Shown here piece after piece: positions 1-9,444 of a stretch of 64,000 nt of DNA. The notes beneath the pieces were generated by a model. The model did no database searches. It was not told where the DNA came from and worked only from the letters and a program-made list of their open reading frames with translations. Positions within the stretch are counted from its first letter, which is position 1. Each line of letters starts with the position of its first letter. Origin of the DNA: Deltaproteobacteria bacterium (lineage in GTDB: Bacteria; Desulfobacterota; Deferrisomatia; Deferrisomatales; BM512); assembly GCA_002869015.1 (NCBI GenBank), contig PKTT01000039.1, positions 19,639 through 83,638 of the forward strand, given 5' to 3'. The position numbers and the translations under genes were made by a program.

Positions 1-1
1 C

Positions 2-196
2 AAAGGCTACAGGCAGGATGGCGACACCATGATATGCAACAACTGCGGCCTTGTCTTCCCCACGAATAAGATCAATGAGGTCAAGGGTGGCTGCAACCCC
101 GCACCCTTAAAGCGCACAATAGAGGGAGATGAAGTGGTAATTTCAATCTCCGACATCATAGGTGGCAGTTCATACTTCGACCTTAGAAGAAAGTAA
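2..196 (+). CDS. C-terminal fragment of DUF2318 (Fe-S/membrane, COG4393-like) protein
   Basis: Open frame from the window edge: KGYRQDGDTMICNNCGLVFPTNKINEVKGGCNPAPLKRTIEGDEVVISISDIIGGSSYFDLRRK*; CNNCG and GGCNP motifs typical of DUF2318. Confidence 0.75.
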   Translation, partial: KGYRQDGDTMICNNCGLVFPTNKINEVKGGCNPAPLKRTIEGDEVVISISDIIGGSSYFDLRRK

Positions 197-217
197 TCAC
201 CTCCATAAAATAGAGTC

Positions 218-243
218 AAAAGGCCGCCACCGAGCGGCCTTTT
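218..243 (+). terminator. Intrinsic terminator
   Basis: AAAAGGCCGCcaccgaGCGGCCTTTT hairpin just after the DUF2318 stop. Confidence 0.8.
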
Positions 244-315
244 CTCTTTGGTCCTATTGACTTACAGATCAATTGCCTAAATAGTGGTTGTCACTTTTCT
301 CTCACAGGATACTAA

Positions 316-1275
316 ATGGACTTTGAACCGATAAGTGAACTCCCTTTAACCGCTTCAAACCTGGACCGGGCTACTGCGAAGAGGCGCGATCCCATATGGC
401 TTGAAGGGCTCAAGGATGACCCGACGACGAGATTCATAGCGACAAAAGATGGCAACGCCTTCTACCGTAATGGTGAGCAAAACGCTTTGCTTTTTTTCAC
501 TTTGGATGAGGTTAAATCAGCGGGGATATCATCAGCCGAGTCAATTTTCCTGGGTATGTCAGATACCTCTCCCTTCTTTTCTTTAAACCTAACTGACGAC
601 AACACTGAGGATGGAATTGCAAATTTCGGAGAATTTATTGATTTAAGAAAGTCTGCGCCCCTTCTTTCCCCCTTGGAGGGTGAGATAGCCACTTTGGTTA
701 AGGCAATTCACCACTGGCGTGAGAACCATATTTTCTGCGGCAGGTGCGGTGCGCCCAATCTTCCCCATGAGGGAGGCAACATACTCAAGTGCTCCGATGA
801 AGAGTGCGGCAGACTACACTTCCCGAGGACAGATGCAGCTGTAATTGTCGTTGTTGAGTGGGGAGACAAATGCCTCCTAGGCCGCCAACGCCAGTGGCCC
901 AACCGAATGTTCTCCTGCCTGGCCGGGTTCGTAGACCCAGGCGAGACAATAGAGAACACCGTCCGTCGAGAGGTCTTGGAGGAGACGGGGGTTAAGGTTG
1001 GAGAGGTCCGCTACATGGCTTCACAGCCCTGGCCCTTTCCCGCCTCGCTCATGCTCGGCTTCCGGGCGAAGGCGCTCTCGGACGAGATAAATATTGACCC
1101 GGAAGAGATAGATGAGGCCAGATGGTTTTCACGTGGAGAGATAAAAGAAGCCTTCCTTAGGGGAGACCTTACACTGCCCGGCCGGATTTCAATCTCCCGC
1201 TGGCTCTTGGAGGGGTGGTTCAATGAAGGTGAGGAGGGAGAACTTTCGGCGATTGAAGCGACAAAAAAGAGATGA
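316..1275 (+). CDS. nudC: NAD+ diphosphatase (Nudix, NudC-like)
   Basis: Zinc ribbon CGRCGAPN...CSDEECGRLHFPR plus Nudix box GFVDPGETIENTVRREVLEETGV and downstream SQPWPFPASLMLGF. Confidence 0.93.
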   Translation: MDFEPISELPLTASNLDRATAKRRDPIWLEGLKDDPTTRFIATKDGNAFYRNGEQNALLFFTLDEVKSAGISSAESIFLGMSDTSPFFSLNLTDDNTEDGIANFGEFIDLRKSAPLLSPLEGEIATLVKAIHHWRENHIFCGRCGAPNLPHEGGNILKCSDEECGRLHFPRTDAAVIVVVEWGDKCLLGRQRQWPNRMFSCLAGFVDPGETIENTVRREVLEETGVKVGEVRYMASQPWPFPASLMLGFRAKALSDEINIDPEEIDEARWFSRGEIKEAFLRGDLTLPGRISISRWLLEGWFNEGEEGELSAIEATKKR

Positions 1276-1349
1276 CGTTGCTTTGTGTAATAACCATTAA
1301 AGTGTAGGCTCTGTGCCGATAAACCAAATAATAAACGTGGTAAAGACTG

Positions 1350-1679
1350 ATGAAATTTCAAAGCGCAAAAGAAGTTTTTGACAAGATGTCGGAGTTTTTT
1401 GACTCGGAGGCCGCCGCCGGGGCCAAAGTAATTTACCAATTTCATATTACTGATGCCGACCCTGCCGACTACACAGTTGCGATAGAAAATGGGGCGCTTG
1501 AAGTCTCTGAGGGGATTCACGAAAACCCTACCCTCACCCTCTCCATGCTGGAAGAAAATTGGCTAAAGTTGGTTGAGGGCAAACTAAATCCTGCAATGGC
1601 CTTCATGTCCGGCAAGATCAAGGCAAAGGGCGACCTATTCATAGCGCAAAAATTCGGGACCTATTTCAAGCTTTCCTGA
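1350..1679 (+). CDS. SCP2 sterol-binding domain protein
   Basis: 109 aa ORF with SCP2-like features (ENPTLTLSMLEENWLKLVEGKLNPAMAFMSGKIKAKGDLFIAQKF). Confidence 0.85.
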   Translation: MKFQSAKEVFDKMSEFFDSEAAAGAKVIYQFHITDADPADYTVAIENGALEVSEGIHENPTLTLSMLEENWLKLVEGKLNPAMAFMSGKIKAKGDLFIAQKFGTYFKLS

Positions 1680-1962
1680 GCAAAAACTAAAAATCAGACC
1701 GTGGCGAAGGGGAGGGGGCACCCCTTTCCCTTGGTTCTGCAAATTTTTATATATTTCTCAAAATTTTTTCTTAATTTTTTTCACTCCATTTCACACCGGC
1801 ATATCAAGTGAAGATGCGCACATACTTCCTTGTTATTTCGTGCACTTTCCCCATCTTATTAGTCAATTATTAATCCAACCGTAATTGAGCATTTATTCAC
1901 ATTATAACCGCGTTTGTTATAGTGTAACCGATTTCCCCTTGTGGCACTTGACTTTTTTTAAG

Positions 1963-2011
1963 CCGGAGGTACGATCACAGCAGATGGCAATAGCCATCTA
2001 AAAAACTCCGG
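1963..2011 (+). other. Candidate structured 5' leader RNA
   Basis: Nested helices CCGGAG(1963-1968)/CTCCGG(2006-2011) and AGATGGC-AATA-GCCATCT(1982-1999) upstream of the 2068 ORF. Confidence 0.35.
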
Positions 2012-2067
2012 TTACTTAAAATCACTTTCCCGGAGACAAAAAAAAGGACAGGAGAAAGGAGTTCATC

Positions 2068-2307
2068 ATGATTAAGGGCATCTTCATAGCGGGGGCAGCC
2101 TCGTTCCTTTTCGGGCTCCCAAGCTTTAGCGCAGTCACTGTTTCCAACATACCCGGCTACCTCTACCTTATGCTCACAATAATTGCTGGTGTGATTATCG
2201 GTGGAATAGCCTTGGAGAAAGCCCGCAAGATGACCGAGGATAAGATCGTCGAGAGGGTTCTCCGTAACAAGGATGAAAAACTTGAAGGAGTTGAGCGAGC
2301 CGCTTAA
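2068..2307 (+). CDS. Small membrane protein, unknown function
   Basis: 79 aa ORF with two hydrophobic stretches and AGGAGAAAGGAG upstream. Confidence 0.6.
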   Translation: MIKGIFIAGAASFLFGLPSFSAVTVSNIPGYLYLMLTIIAGVIIGGIALEKARKMTEDKIVERVLRNKDEKLEGVERAA

Positions 2308-2334
2308 GTCGCGCCATGCCCAACTCGAGAATTG

Positions 2335-2370
2335 AAAGAGGCCGCCCCTTTTGGGGAGCGGCCTCTACTT
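2335..2370. terminator. Intrinsic, possibly bidirectional terminator
   Basis: GAGGCCGCCCCttttGGGGAGCGGCCTC between convergent genes. Confidence 0.7.
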
Positions 2371-2408
2371 GTTTTGACTTCCGGGGGCTGCGCGAAAACG
2401 GCTACAAG

Positions 2409-3902
2409 CTAAAGAGCTTCTGCTTTTTTAAAGAGCCAATCAACATTCTTAAGTCTGTCAATAACTCTCTCTTTGCCGATGGCTCCCAGCGCAGCAAACA
2501 TGGAGGGCCCGGCTAGCTGTCCCGTAACAGCGGTCCTGACCCCATTGATTATTGTGCCGGGCTTTAGGTCAAGCTCTTCCGCCATCGCCCTCATCTCTCG
2601 CTCGACATCCTCCCCGTCGAACCCCTCTATCTTCTCCAGCCGCTCGCCGAGTTTGGGCAAGATCTCCCGGAGCTCGGGTGATTTGACTATGTTGCGCTTC
2701 AGGGCACGCTCCTCGACCTCGTAGCTATCGTCGAAGTAGGCCCGACCGCCCTCGGCAAAATTATTCAGCGTGTGGAAGCGTTCACGGATAAGGTCAAGCG
2801 TTGAGAGAAACCATTCACGCTTTTCACCCTCGTAAGACTCCTCCCATATGCCCGCCCGCTCAAGAACGGGTTTGACCATGCCCGCCAGCTCGCTTATATC
2901 AATAGTCTTTATATAGTGGGCGTTGATCGATAGAGCCTTGGGGTCAGTGAAAAATTTGGGGTCGTTGACCTGTATGTTGAAAACCGAGTTGGAGCGATTG
3001 ATCCGGTCGAGGGAGAAATTTTCAATGAGCTCCTCGCGGCTGAAAATCTCCCTGTCGTCACCGGGAGACCAACCCAGCAGCGCTATGAAGTTGCAAAAAG
3101 CCCACGGGATGAAGCCCATCTCGCGGTAAAAATGAATCGCTACCGCTTCACCGTGCTTTCTCTTTGAAATCTTCGCCTTCTTTGAATCAAGGGTAAGGGG
3201 CATGTGCGCATAGATGGGCGTCGCAGCTCCGAGTGCTTCATAGAGAAGAACCTGTCGGGGGGTATTTCCGAGGCCGTCCTGTCCCCTGATTATATGGGTG
3301 ATCCCGTCTCGAAGATCGTCCACGACATTTGAGAGGAGATAGAGCGGGGAACCGTCGGAGCGGACTATGACGAAGTCCTCAAGGTCCGAGTAGCGCTTTT
3401 CAAGGCGGCCATAGACCTTATCCTCAAAGACAACCTCCCCAATCCCATCGGGGATTTTAAAGCGTATTACGCTGGTGATGCCTGCGGCTTCCTTCTCAGC
3501 CACCTCCTCAGCTGAAAGATTGCGGCATGTTCCATCATAGCCGTATTCAGCCTTGGCCTCTTTGGCAGCCTCACGTTTTTGGTCAAGCTCTTCCTTGGTG
3601 CAAAAGCACTTATATGCCTTGCCCTCGGCGAGGAGCTTTTTGGCCGCTTCCGTGTGCTCCGCTGAGTGCTCTGACTGGTAATATGGGCCCTCATCCCAAT
3701 CAAGCCCCAACCACTTCATCCCCTCAATTATTGTATCGAGGGAGGCCTTCGTGGAGCGCTCAAGGTCTGTGTCCTCTATGCGCAAGATGAGCTTGCCGCC
3801 GGTCTTTCTGGCGTAAAGCCAATTGTATAGGGCGGTGCGCGCGCTGCCTATGTGCAGGTATCCGGTGGGGCTGGGGGCAAAACGAACTCTAACTTCCGAC
3901 AC
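2409..3902 (-). CDS. gltX: Glutamate--tRNA ligase
   Basis: Class I motif RFAPSPTGYLHIGSARTALYNWLYAR and KISKR signature (KAKISKRKHGE). Confidence 0.97.
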   Translation of the reverse strand: MSEVRVRFAPSPTGYLHIGSARTALYNWLYARKTGGKLILRIEDTDLERSTKASLDTIIEGMKWLGLDWDEGPYYQSEHSAEHTEAAKKLLAEGKAYKCFCTKEELDQKREAAKEAKAEYGYDGTCRNLSAEEVAEKEAAGITSVIRFKIPDGIGEVVFEDKVYGRLEKRYSDLEDFVIVRSDGSPLYLLSNVVDDLRDGITHIIRGQDGLGNTPRQVLLYEALGAATPIYAHMPLTLDSKKAKISKRKHGEAVAIHFYREMGFIPWAFCNFIALLGWSPGDDREIFSREELIENFSLDRINRSNSVFNIQVNDPKFFTDPKALSINAHYIKTIDISELAGMVKPVLERAGIWEESYEGEKREWFLSTLDLIRERFHTLNNFAEGGRAYFDDSYEVEERALKRNIVKSPELREILPKLGERLEKIEGFDGEDVEREMRAMAEELDLKPGTIINGVRTAVTGQLAGPSMFAALGAIGKERVIDRLKNVDWLFKKAEAL

Positions 3903-4049
3903 GGTAATTTCTCCGTTTTTATCGATGCGTTTAGCAAGTTAAAATCAGTGAGGTGCTTTTACCACCTTTTCGCTCCGGCATAAAGCGGAGGTCACTTTTT
4001 TTCTCACCTAACCTGTGAATTAAGCAGTCGATGGTGTTAAGTTTTAACC

Positions 4050-5096
4050 ATGACGGATATTCATAACCACCATGACCATTCACACGGACACCACCACGGG
4101 CACGGGCACGCCGGAGGCTCAACACGCTCGATGCTCACCGCATTTCTTCTGACTACAACCTTTATGGTGGTCGAGGGTGTGGGCGGCTACCTCTCAAACT
4201 CATTGGCGCTCATCTCCGACGCTGGTCACATGTTAACAGACGCCGCGGCGCTTGGGCTGGGTCTCTTCGCTATGAAGCTAGGGGAGAAGCCGCCCTCGGT
4301 GACAAAGTCATTTGGGTACAGGCGTTTTGAGATACTTGCAGCTCTTTTAAACGGCCTCGCCCTCTGGGGAATTGTCGGCATAATCCTCCACGAGGCCTAC
4401 ACGCGCATCACTACCCCGGAAGCAGTAAAACCTATGGGTATGGTGACGGTTGCTGGAATTGGCTTACTGGTCAACCTGATCTCCATAAAGATGCTCCACG
4501 CCCACAAGGATGAGAGCCTCAATGTTAGGGGCGCTTTCCTCCATGTCGTCGCAGACACTATGGGTTCGGTGGGGGCGCTACTTGCCGGGTTAATAGTATG
4601 GGGGACCGGCTGGACACTTGTGGACCCTCTCGTAAGCGTTGGGATATGCGCCCTCATCCTCTACTCCTCGTGGGGCCTCGTGAGGGACGCTGTGAATATA
4701 CTGCTCCTTGGCGTCCCTGAGCACATCGATTACAAAGAGGTGGAGGCCGCGATAATCTCCGCAGATGGGGTATGCTGCGTCTATGACTTGCACATATGGG
4801 CTATAACCCCGGGCAATGAAGCTCTCTCAGCCCACGTCGTCGTAGATGGAGAGGCGGGCGTTCAAAAGAACGTCGCCGGAGAGTTGGGAGCGCTCCTGAA
4901 TGAACGCTTCAAGATAGGACACTCAACTATCCAGGTTGAACACGGGCACAGTGGCGACACCTGTCTGAATGGAAACCTGTGCAGGGTCACCGGCGCACGG
5001 GGGATGTGCTCTTTAGAGAGCTCAGTGGTAGAAGATAAAGAACGCCATGGGGAGGAGCACCCCTGCAATTGCGAGGACACCACCACGCCCCATTAA
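4050..5096 (+). CDS. Cation diffusion facilitator (CDF) zinc/cadmium efflux transporter
   Basis: His-rich N terminus, then LISDAGHMLTDAAALGLGLFA, HVVADTMGSVGALLAG; Cys/His-containing C-terminal tail. Confidence 0.93.
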   Translation: MTDIHNHHDHSHGHHHGHGHAGGSTRSMLTAFLLTTTFMVVEGVGGYLSNSLALISDAGHMLTDAAALGLGLFAMKLGEKPPSVTKSFGYRRFEILAALLNGLALWGIVGIILHEAYTRITTPEAVKPMGMVTVAGIGLLVNLISIKMLHAHKDESLNVRGAFLHVVADTMGSVGALLAGLIVWGTGWTLVDPLVSVGICALILYSSWGLVRDAVNILLLGVPEHIDYKEVEAAIISADGVCCVYDLHIWAITPGNEALSAHVVVDGEAGVQKNVAGELGALLNERFKIGHSTIQVEHGHSGDTCLNGNLCRVTGARGMCSLESSVVEDKERHGEEHPCNCEDTTTPH

Positions 5097-5564
5097 CCCT
5101 CGCCGCCCCTTTGTCAGAAAGAGTCCCGTAACAGCTATTATAAACAGACCCGCCGCGTAGATGTCAGCCGCGTAAGTCCAGATGCCTTTGGCGTGGTTTA
5201 GGTGAAGATAATTCATGGGGAAGATAACGGGCCGCTCGACAAAACGCTCTATATCTACCTTGCCCGTAGAAGTCTCCACAGTGAGGTTCGCGCCCTCCGT
5301 GAATATCTGTAATATTCCCGGCGCGGGGCGAAAGGATGACTTCACCGCCCCTACACTCTCAACCTCCGAGAGCACCCGCTGAACAGGGTCCCCCTCGCCA
5401 ACCACAGGAGAGATGGTAACGGTTTTAACCTCAATTGCGTAGTTGGGGTTCCACTGGCCTATGTGGTTCAGGGCAACTCCGGAGATAGCGTATATAAGGG
5501 TCAGCCCCACGAAGAAAAAGCCCAGGTCGCGGTGTAGCGCCCGGTTTAATTTAGCTAGCCTCAT
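5022..5564 (-). CDS. PepSY-associated membrane protein
   Basis: LNRALHRDLGFFFVGLTLIYAISGVALNH and later membrane helices; typical PepSY-TM layout. Confidence 0.75.
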   Translation of the reverse strand: MRLAKLNRALHRDLGFFFVGLTLIYAISGVALNHIGQWNPNYAIEVKTVTISPVVGEGDPVQRVLSEVESVGAVKSSFRPAPGILQIFTEGANLTVETSTGKVDIERFVERPVIFPMNYLHLNHAKGIWTYAADIYAAGLFIIAVTGLFLTKGRRGLMGRGGVLAIAGVLLPMAFFIFYH

Positions 5565-6026
5565 CTACTCAATCACCGCACCGGTAGCGCGAATCTGGTA
5601 ATAGACGCCCCTCTTCTCAACGCAATCGCTCTTTATCTCTGCTTCGCTCTCATTGCAGCGTGTGTGCACAGCCTCTATCTCACCCTGAACGGTTGCAACC
5701 TTACCGATCGCTGACATGGGGAAGACTATTACGCCATCGTCCACCTTGACCCTGAAGGTCTCATAATCCCTGTCGCTGGAAAGCTCCATCCAGCAGCCGC
5801 GCGTGCGGCACACACGCACCACCGTACCCTCGACGGCAACGGTCTTGCCAAGGAATGAGACCGGGTCCGAGGTTATCTTGGATATAGCTACCCTCTCGTC
5901 AAGTGAGACCCCATTGCCGAAACTTTCGGCTAGTGCGGGGACAGCAGCAAAAAGGATAAGGCAAAGCGCCGCGAAGAAAGCTCTCTTAAACATTTTATCT
6001 CCTGGAATTTTTAAACAGATTTTCAT
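5565..6026 (-). CDS. DUF4920-like exported OB-fold protein
   Basis: Signal peptide; VAVEGTVVRVCRTRGCWMELSSD motif. Confidence 0.7.
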   Translation of the reverse strand: MKICLKIPGDKMFKRAFFAALCLILFAAVPALAESFGNGVSLDERVAISKITSDPVSFLGKTVAVEGTVVRVCRTRGCWMELSSDRDYETFRVKVDDGVIVFPMSAIGKVATVQGEIEAVHTRCNESEAEIKSDCVEKRGVYYQIRATGAVIE

Positions 6027-6135
6027 TTGTAGTAACTTCGACGCGAAATTGCCTTCATCGGTTACATAATTAAGAGGTTGTGCCGGGGGGAGAGCTGAAG
6101 TGGGAGGAGGTAGTCGCCCCCTCCCCTTTGAAATT

Positions 6136-6618
6136 TCAGGACTTCATCTTTGTAGCAACACGGCAGACCCTTACGCCGAGAAGCGCGCCGGCCTCTTCAT
6201 CTTCGGCGGTCGGGGCGCCTTTACACGCAGCGCCATAGTGTCCACCGGTTTCGAGGGGGTCTCCCACGATAACCATCTCATGTATGAGAAAGGCCATGAG
6301 TATCGTCATCATAGTCGTCTCCTTGCCCCCTGTGATGTGACCGGAGGTGGTGAACGCTGCGCCGACCTTGTCTCTTAGCTTCTTTCTAGCGGCGACGCTT
6401 CTGTCTATAAGGTCCTTCATCTCGGCAGTGGGTGAGCCAAAGTAAACCGGGCTCCCGAAAATTATCCCATCCGCTGCTATGAGGTCGTCCTTGGTAACAT
6501 CCGGGGCGGACTTTACAACCGCCTCTCCACCCTCTCGTTCAACGCCAAGGGCTATGGCGCGGGCCAACTTTTCAGTGTTGCCGGTGCGGCTTGAATATGC
6601 GATCAAAACTTTAGTCAT
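6136..6618 (-). CDS. Flavodoxin / WrbA-like NAD(P)H:quinone oxidoreductase family protein
   Basis: VLIAYSSRTGNTEKLARAIALGVE and GIIFGSPVYFGSPTAEMKDLID. Confidence 0.85.
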   Translation of the reverse strand: MTKVLIAYSSRTGNTEKLARAIALGVEREGGEAVVKSAPDVTKDDLIAADGIIFGSPVYFGSPTAEMKDLIDRSVAARKKLRDKVGAAFTTSGHITGGKETTMMTILMAFLIHEMVIVGDPLETGGHYGAACKGAPTAEDEEAGALLGVRVCRVATKMKS

Positions 6619-6653
6619 TCTTTAGCTCCATTGTGCTTCAGTTATCTGTTCTA

Positions 6654-7178
6654 CTATTTACGCTGACGCGCCCAATACTCCTCAAGCGCCTCAATCTTAA
6701 CCTTTATCGAGCTTTTAACCTCCGAGGGCACCGCCTCCACGGCGGCGCTGGTAAGCTTTAAAGTAAAGGGCAGCGTCACCGATTCGGCGAGAATGGGGCT
6801 CCGAGGCGGGAAGACCTCAACGAGCACAACCGCGACCACCGCGACTATGAGGAACGCCTTAACCGCGCCGAGGCCCGCCCCGAGCAAACGATTTACAAAG
6901 CCGAGGCCCGCCGCCGCCATCAGCCGCTGAAAAAGGTAGCCCGCAAGCCACGCGAGTAGCATTGCCCCAATTAGGATTACCGCGAAGCCAAGGGCGAGCT
7001 TCAGCCCCTCACCCGCTACAGGCATATACTCGGCAACGCGATGGTAAAAACGCAGCGCCGCCACCGCCCCTATTACAACCCCGGCGATGGAAAATATCTG
7101 ACGCGCCGCGCCCCTAAGCGCTCCAGCAATTGCGAAGACGCCTACACATGCGAAAAAAAAGACATCGAAGAAATTCAT
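6654..7178 (-). CDS. CvpA family protein
   Basis: N terminus NFFDVFFFACVGVFAIAGALRGAARQIFSIAGVVIGAVAA with four hydrophobic segments. Confidence 0.8.
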   Translation of the reverse strand: MNFFDVFFFACVGVFAIAGALRGAARQIFSIAGVVIGAVAALRFYHRVAEYMPVAGEGLKLALGFAVILIGAMLLAWLAGYLFQRLMAAAGLGFVNRLLGAGLGAVKAFLIVAVVAVVLVEVFPPRSPILAESVTLPFTLKLTSAAVEAVPSEVKSSIKVKIEALEEYWARQRK

Positions 7179-7300
7179 TGGCCCTCCCTGGGATTAAATT
7201 CGCTGAGATTTTAGCTCAAAGCCCGGACCATTGCGAGCCCATACCCTTTAGCGTATAATCCACACAAGTTTTATGAATACATATTCACCTGGAGAAGCAG

Positions 7301-7954
7301 ATGGTCATCAGGCTACGCGAACCGGTTAACGGCCTCACCCACGCCGTGGGAGTGGCGCTCTCCATAGCCGGGCTCGTATTCTTAATCCTAAAATCGGTTG
7401 ACCCCCTTAAAGTATGGCACGTCGTAACCTTCTCAATTTTCGGAGCGGGGCTGATACTCCTATACCTCGCCTCAACCCTCTACCACTGGTTACCGCTCGG
7501 TGCCGACGGGATAAGGCGGCTGAGGAAGCTGGACCACTCGATGATCTTCTTTCTCATCGCCGCTACCTATACGCCAATCTGCCTCATACCACTTAGGGGT
7601 GGCTGGGGGTGGTCAATCTTCGGGGTCGTTTGGGGGCTTGCGCTAATCGGCACCACTATAAAGCTCGCCTTCACATCAACGCCGAGGCTGCTGTCTACCT
7701 CTATCTATCTATTGATGGGGTGGGTTGTCATTGTGGCTATATACCCGCTCTCCACTGTCATACAGACAGGTGCCCTTATCTGGCTCTTTATCGGCGGGCT
7801 CTTCTATTCGATAGGCGCGGTCATCTACGCGCTAAAGCGTCCGAATCTGATACCAAACGTATTGGGCTTCCATGAGCTCTTCCACATCTTCGTGGTGCTG
7901 GGCAGCCTCAGCCACTTCTGGGTGATGTACCGCTACGTTTCAAGGCTAAACTAA
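7301..7954 (+). CDS. Hemolysin III family (PAQR) membrane protein
   Basis: EPVNGLTHAVGVALSIAG, STLYHWLP, LDHSMIFFLIAATYTPICL, GFHELFHIFVVLGSLSHF. Confidence 0.93.
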   Translation: MVIRLREPVNGLTHAVGVALSIAGLVFLILKSVDPLKVWHVVTFSIFGAGLILLYLASTLYHWLPLGADGIRRLRKLDHSMIFFLIAATYTPICLIPLRGGWGWSIFGVVWGLALIGTTIKLAFTSTPRLLSTSIYLLMGWVVIVAIYPLSTVIQTGALIWLFIGGLFYSIGAVIYALKRPNLIPNVLGFHELFHIFVVLGSLSHFWVMYRYVSRLN

Positions 7955-7985
7955 AAAAGCCCCCGCAAAACGGGGGCTTTTTTAC
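7954..7985. terminator. Intrinsic terminator
   Basis: AAAAAAGCCCCCGcaaaaCGGGGGCTTTTTT. Confidence 0.85.
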
Positions 7986-7998
7986 ACAGATAAAAAAA

Positions 7999-8838
7999 CT
8001 ATTTTTTCAAACGGCTTCCTAACAGAGCTGTGAGCTTTACGCCTATCTCCTCCGAGAGCCCAAAGGATGGCAGCTCATCTTTGAACCGCTCCATCGTCCC
8101 ATACCCCCCTAGATAGCCATTAAGCCTCGCTGAAGCCAGGGAGGAAACGAAGTCCGCCTCTGTGCGGTAGCGTTCCCTTATATCATCCATGAGGAATGAA
8201 ATACCCCGTAGATAATACTTCTGGTGGTAATCTTCCGCCGGGAAAAAGTTAGAGATAGGCTCGACATCAGTGGCTACAGCCCGCTTGGTTGTTTTCTCAA
8301 TATCCGCCACCGACTCGGCCGCTGCCTTTGCCTGCTCGTCGCCTATTGTAAAGACAACATTTCGATACTGGGTAAAGCCGGGATTTGAGAAAGCGTCGTG
8401 GCTCCTCCAAAACAACTTGAGGAGTTCACGGTAGCTTATCTTCTCGGGGTCAAAAACAACCATAACGGTTTCAGTGTGGTCACCGATTGAGCGGTAGGTG
8501 GGGTTCTCCTTGGCTCCGCCAATGTACCCGACTATCGTTGCGACTACGCCATCTATGCTCCCGAACCGGGAGTCATAACCCCAGAATCACCCGAGGCCGA
8601 ACGCGGCAACCTCCAGCTTATCACCCCAACCTTTATCTACGGGGGCGGTTTTCTTCGAGTCGAAGGAGGATGCGCTCTGGGCTCTTTTTACTACGTCGGA
8701 TAAAGTCACCGAACCCGCAGTCCATTGGCGAGGTAGACCATTACAGAAAGCCCCCGCCGCTGAAAATGTAGTCCCCGCAGCGGCTACGGCGCTCCCAGCT
8801 GCCATAAGTATCGCTCCCGTCAAAGCCATGAGTCTCAC
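7999..8838 (-). CDS. msrA: Exported peptide-methionine (S)-S-oxide reductase MsrA, selenocysteine-containing (UGA at complement 8587..8589)
   Basis: ORFs 8587..8838 and 7999..8463 are the same frame joined through one TGA: ...LEVAAFGLG-U-FWGYDSRFGSIDGVVATIVGYIGGAKENPTYRSIGDHTETVMVVFDPEKISYRELLKLFWRSHD... The UGA is at the catalytic Cys of G-C-F-W-G. GTG start overlaps the msrB TGA. Confidence 0.93.
8558..8572 (-). promoter_or_regulatory. SECIS-like hairpin of msrA
   Basis: Downstream of UGA on the minus strand: CUCCC-GGUUC-GGGAG; apical loop starts 19 nt after UGA and has G in its first two positions. Confidence 0.75.
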
Positions 8839-9374
8839 AGTTCACCCCGTTTGACAAACTTTAACGATGCCGTGTTTATGCAGTACCTAAGCCCTGTAGG
8901 CTGGGGGCCATCCTTAAAGACATGACCCTGGTGGGCGTCGCAACGTGCGCAGAGCACCTCGGTGCGCACCATGAACCAGGAGCGGTCGTCCTTAAGTGTG
9001 ATGTTCTCAGGGGCAACAGGATCCCAGAAGCTGGGCCAGCCGGTGCCTGATTTGTACTTGGTTTTGGAATCGAAAAGGTCGGTGCCGCATGCGACGCATT
9101 TATATACACCGTCCTCCTTGTTGTCCCAAAGGTCACCTGTAAATGGCCTGTCTGTGCCCGCCTCCCTGGTAATATGGAAAGCCTCGGGGGAGAGCCTCTC
9201 GCGCCACTCGTCATCGGAGAGGTTTACCCTCTCCGCTTCGTAGTATTCACCGCTTTTAACTGAGAACAGCTTTATCTTGCCGCCATCCATTTTATCCTCT
9301 CCAAATGAGATTCCTGTGCCCAAAAGGAGCACGGCCATAATGGCTATCAAAAATGGTGTCCAACGTGCTTTCAT
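8835..9374 (-). CDS. msrB: Exported peptide-methionine (R)-S-oxide reductase MsrB (Cys form)
   Basis: CVACGTDLF, SGTGWPSFWDP, CDAHQGHVFKDGP, GLRYCINTASLKF; N-terminal signal peptide. Confidence 0.95.
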   Translation of the reverse strand: MKARWTPFLIAIMAVLLLGTGISFGEDKMDGGKIKLFSVKSGEYYEAERVNLSDDEWRERLSPEAFHITREAGTDRPFTGDLWDNKEDGVYKCVACGTDLFDSKTKYKSGTGWPSFWDPVAPENITLKDDRSWFMVRTEVLCARCDAHQGHVFKDGPQPTGLRYCINTASLKFVKRGEL

Positions 9375-9444
9375 AGGGATACTCCCTTTCTCTTACCCCC
9401 CGCCGTTCTCTCCTTATGAACAAATAAAAAGAAAAAAACATCCC

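Noticed and set aside
8587-8838. Separate 83-aa secreted protein ORF upstream of MsrA
   Set aside because: It is the N-terminal part of MsrA up to the Sec UGA, not an independent gene.
7999-8838. msrA as a nonsense pseudogene
   Set aside because: The only disruption is a TGA exactly at the catalytic Cys, followed by a SECIS-like hairpin; the same pattern recurs in a second redox enzyme in the window.
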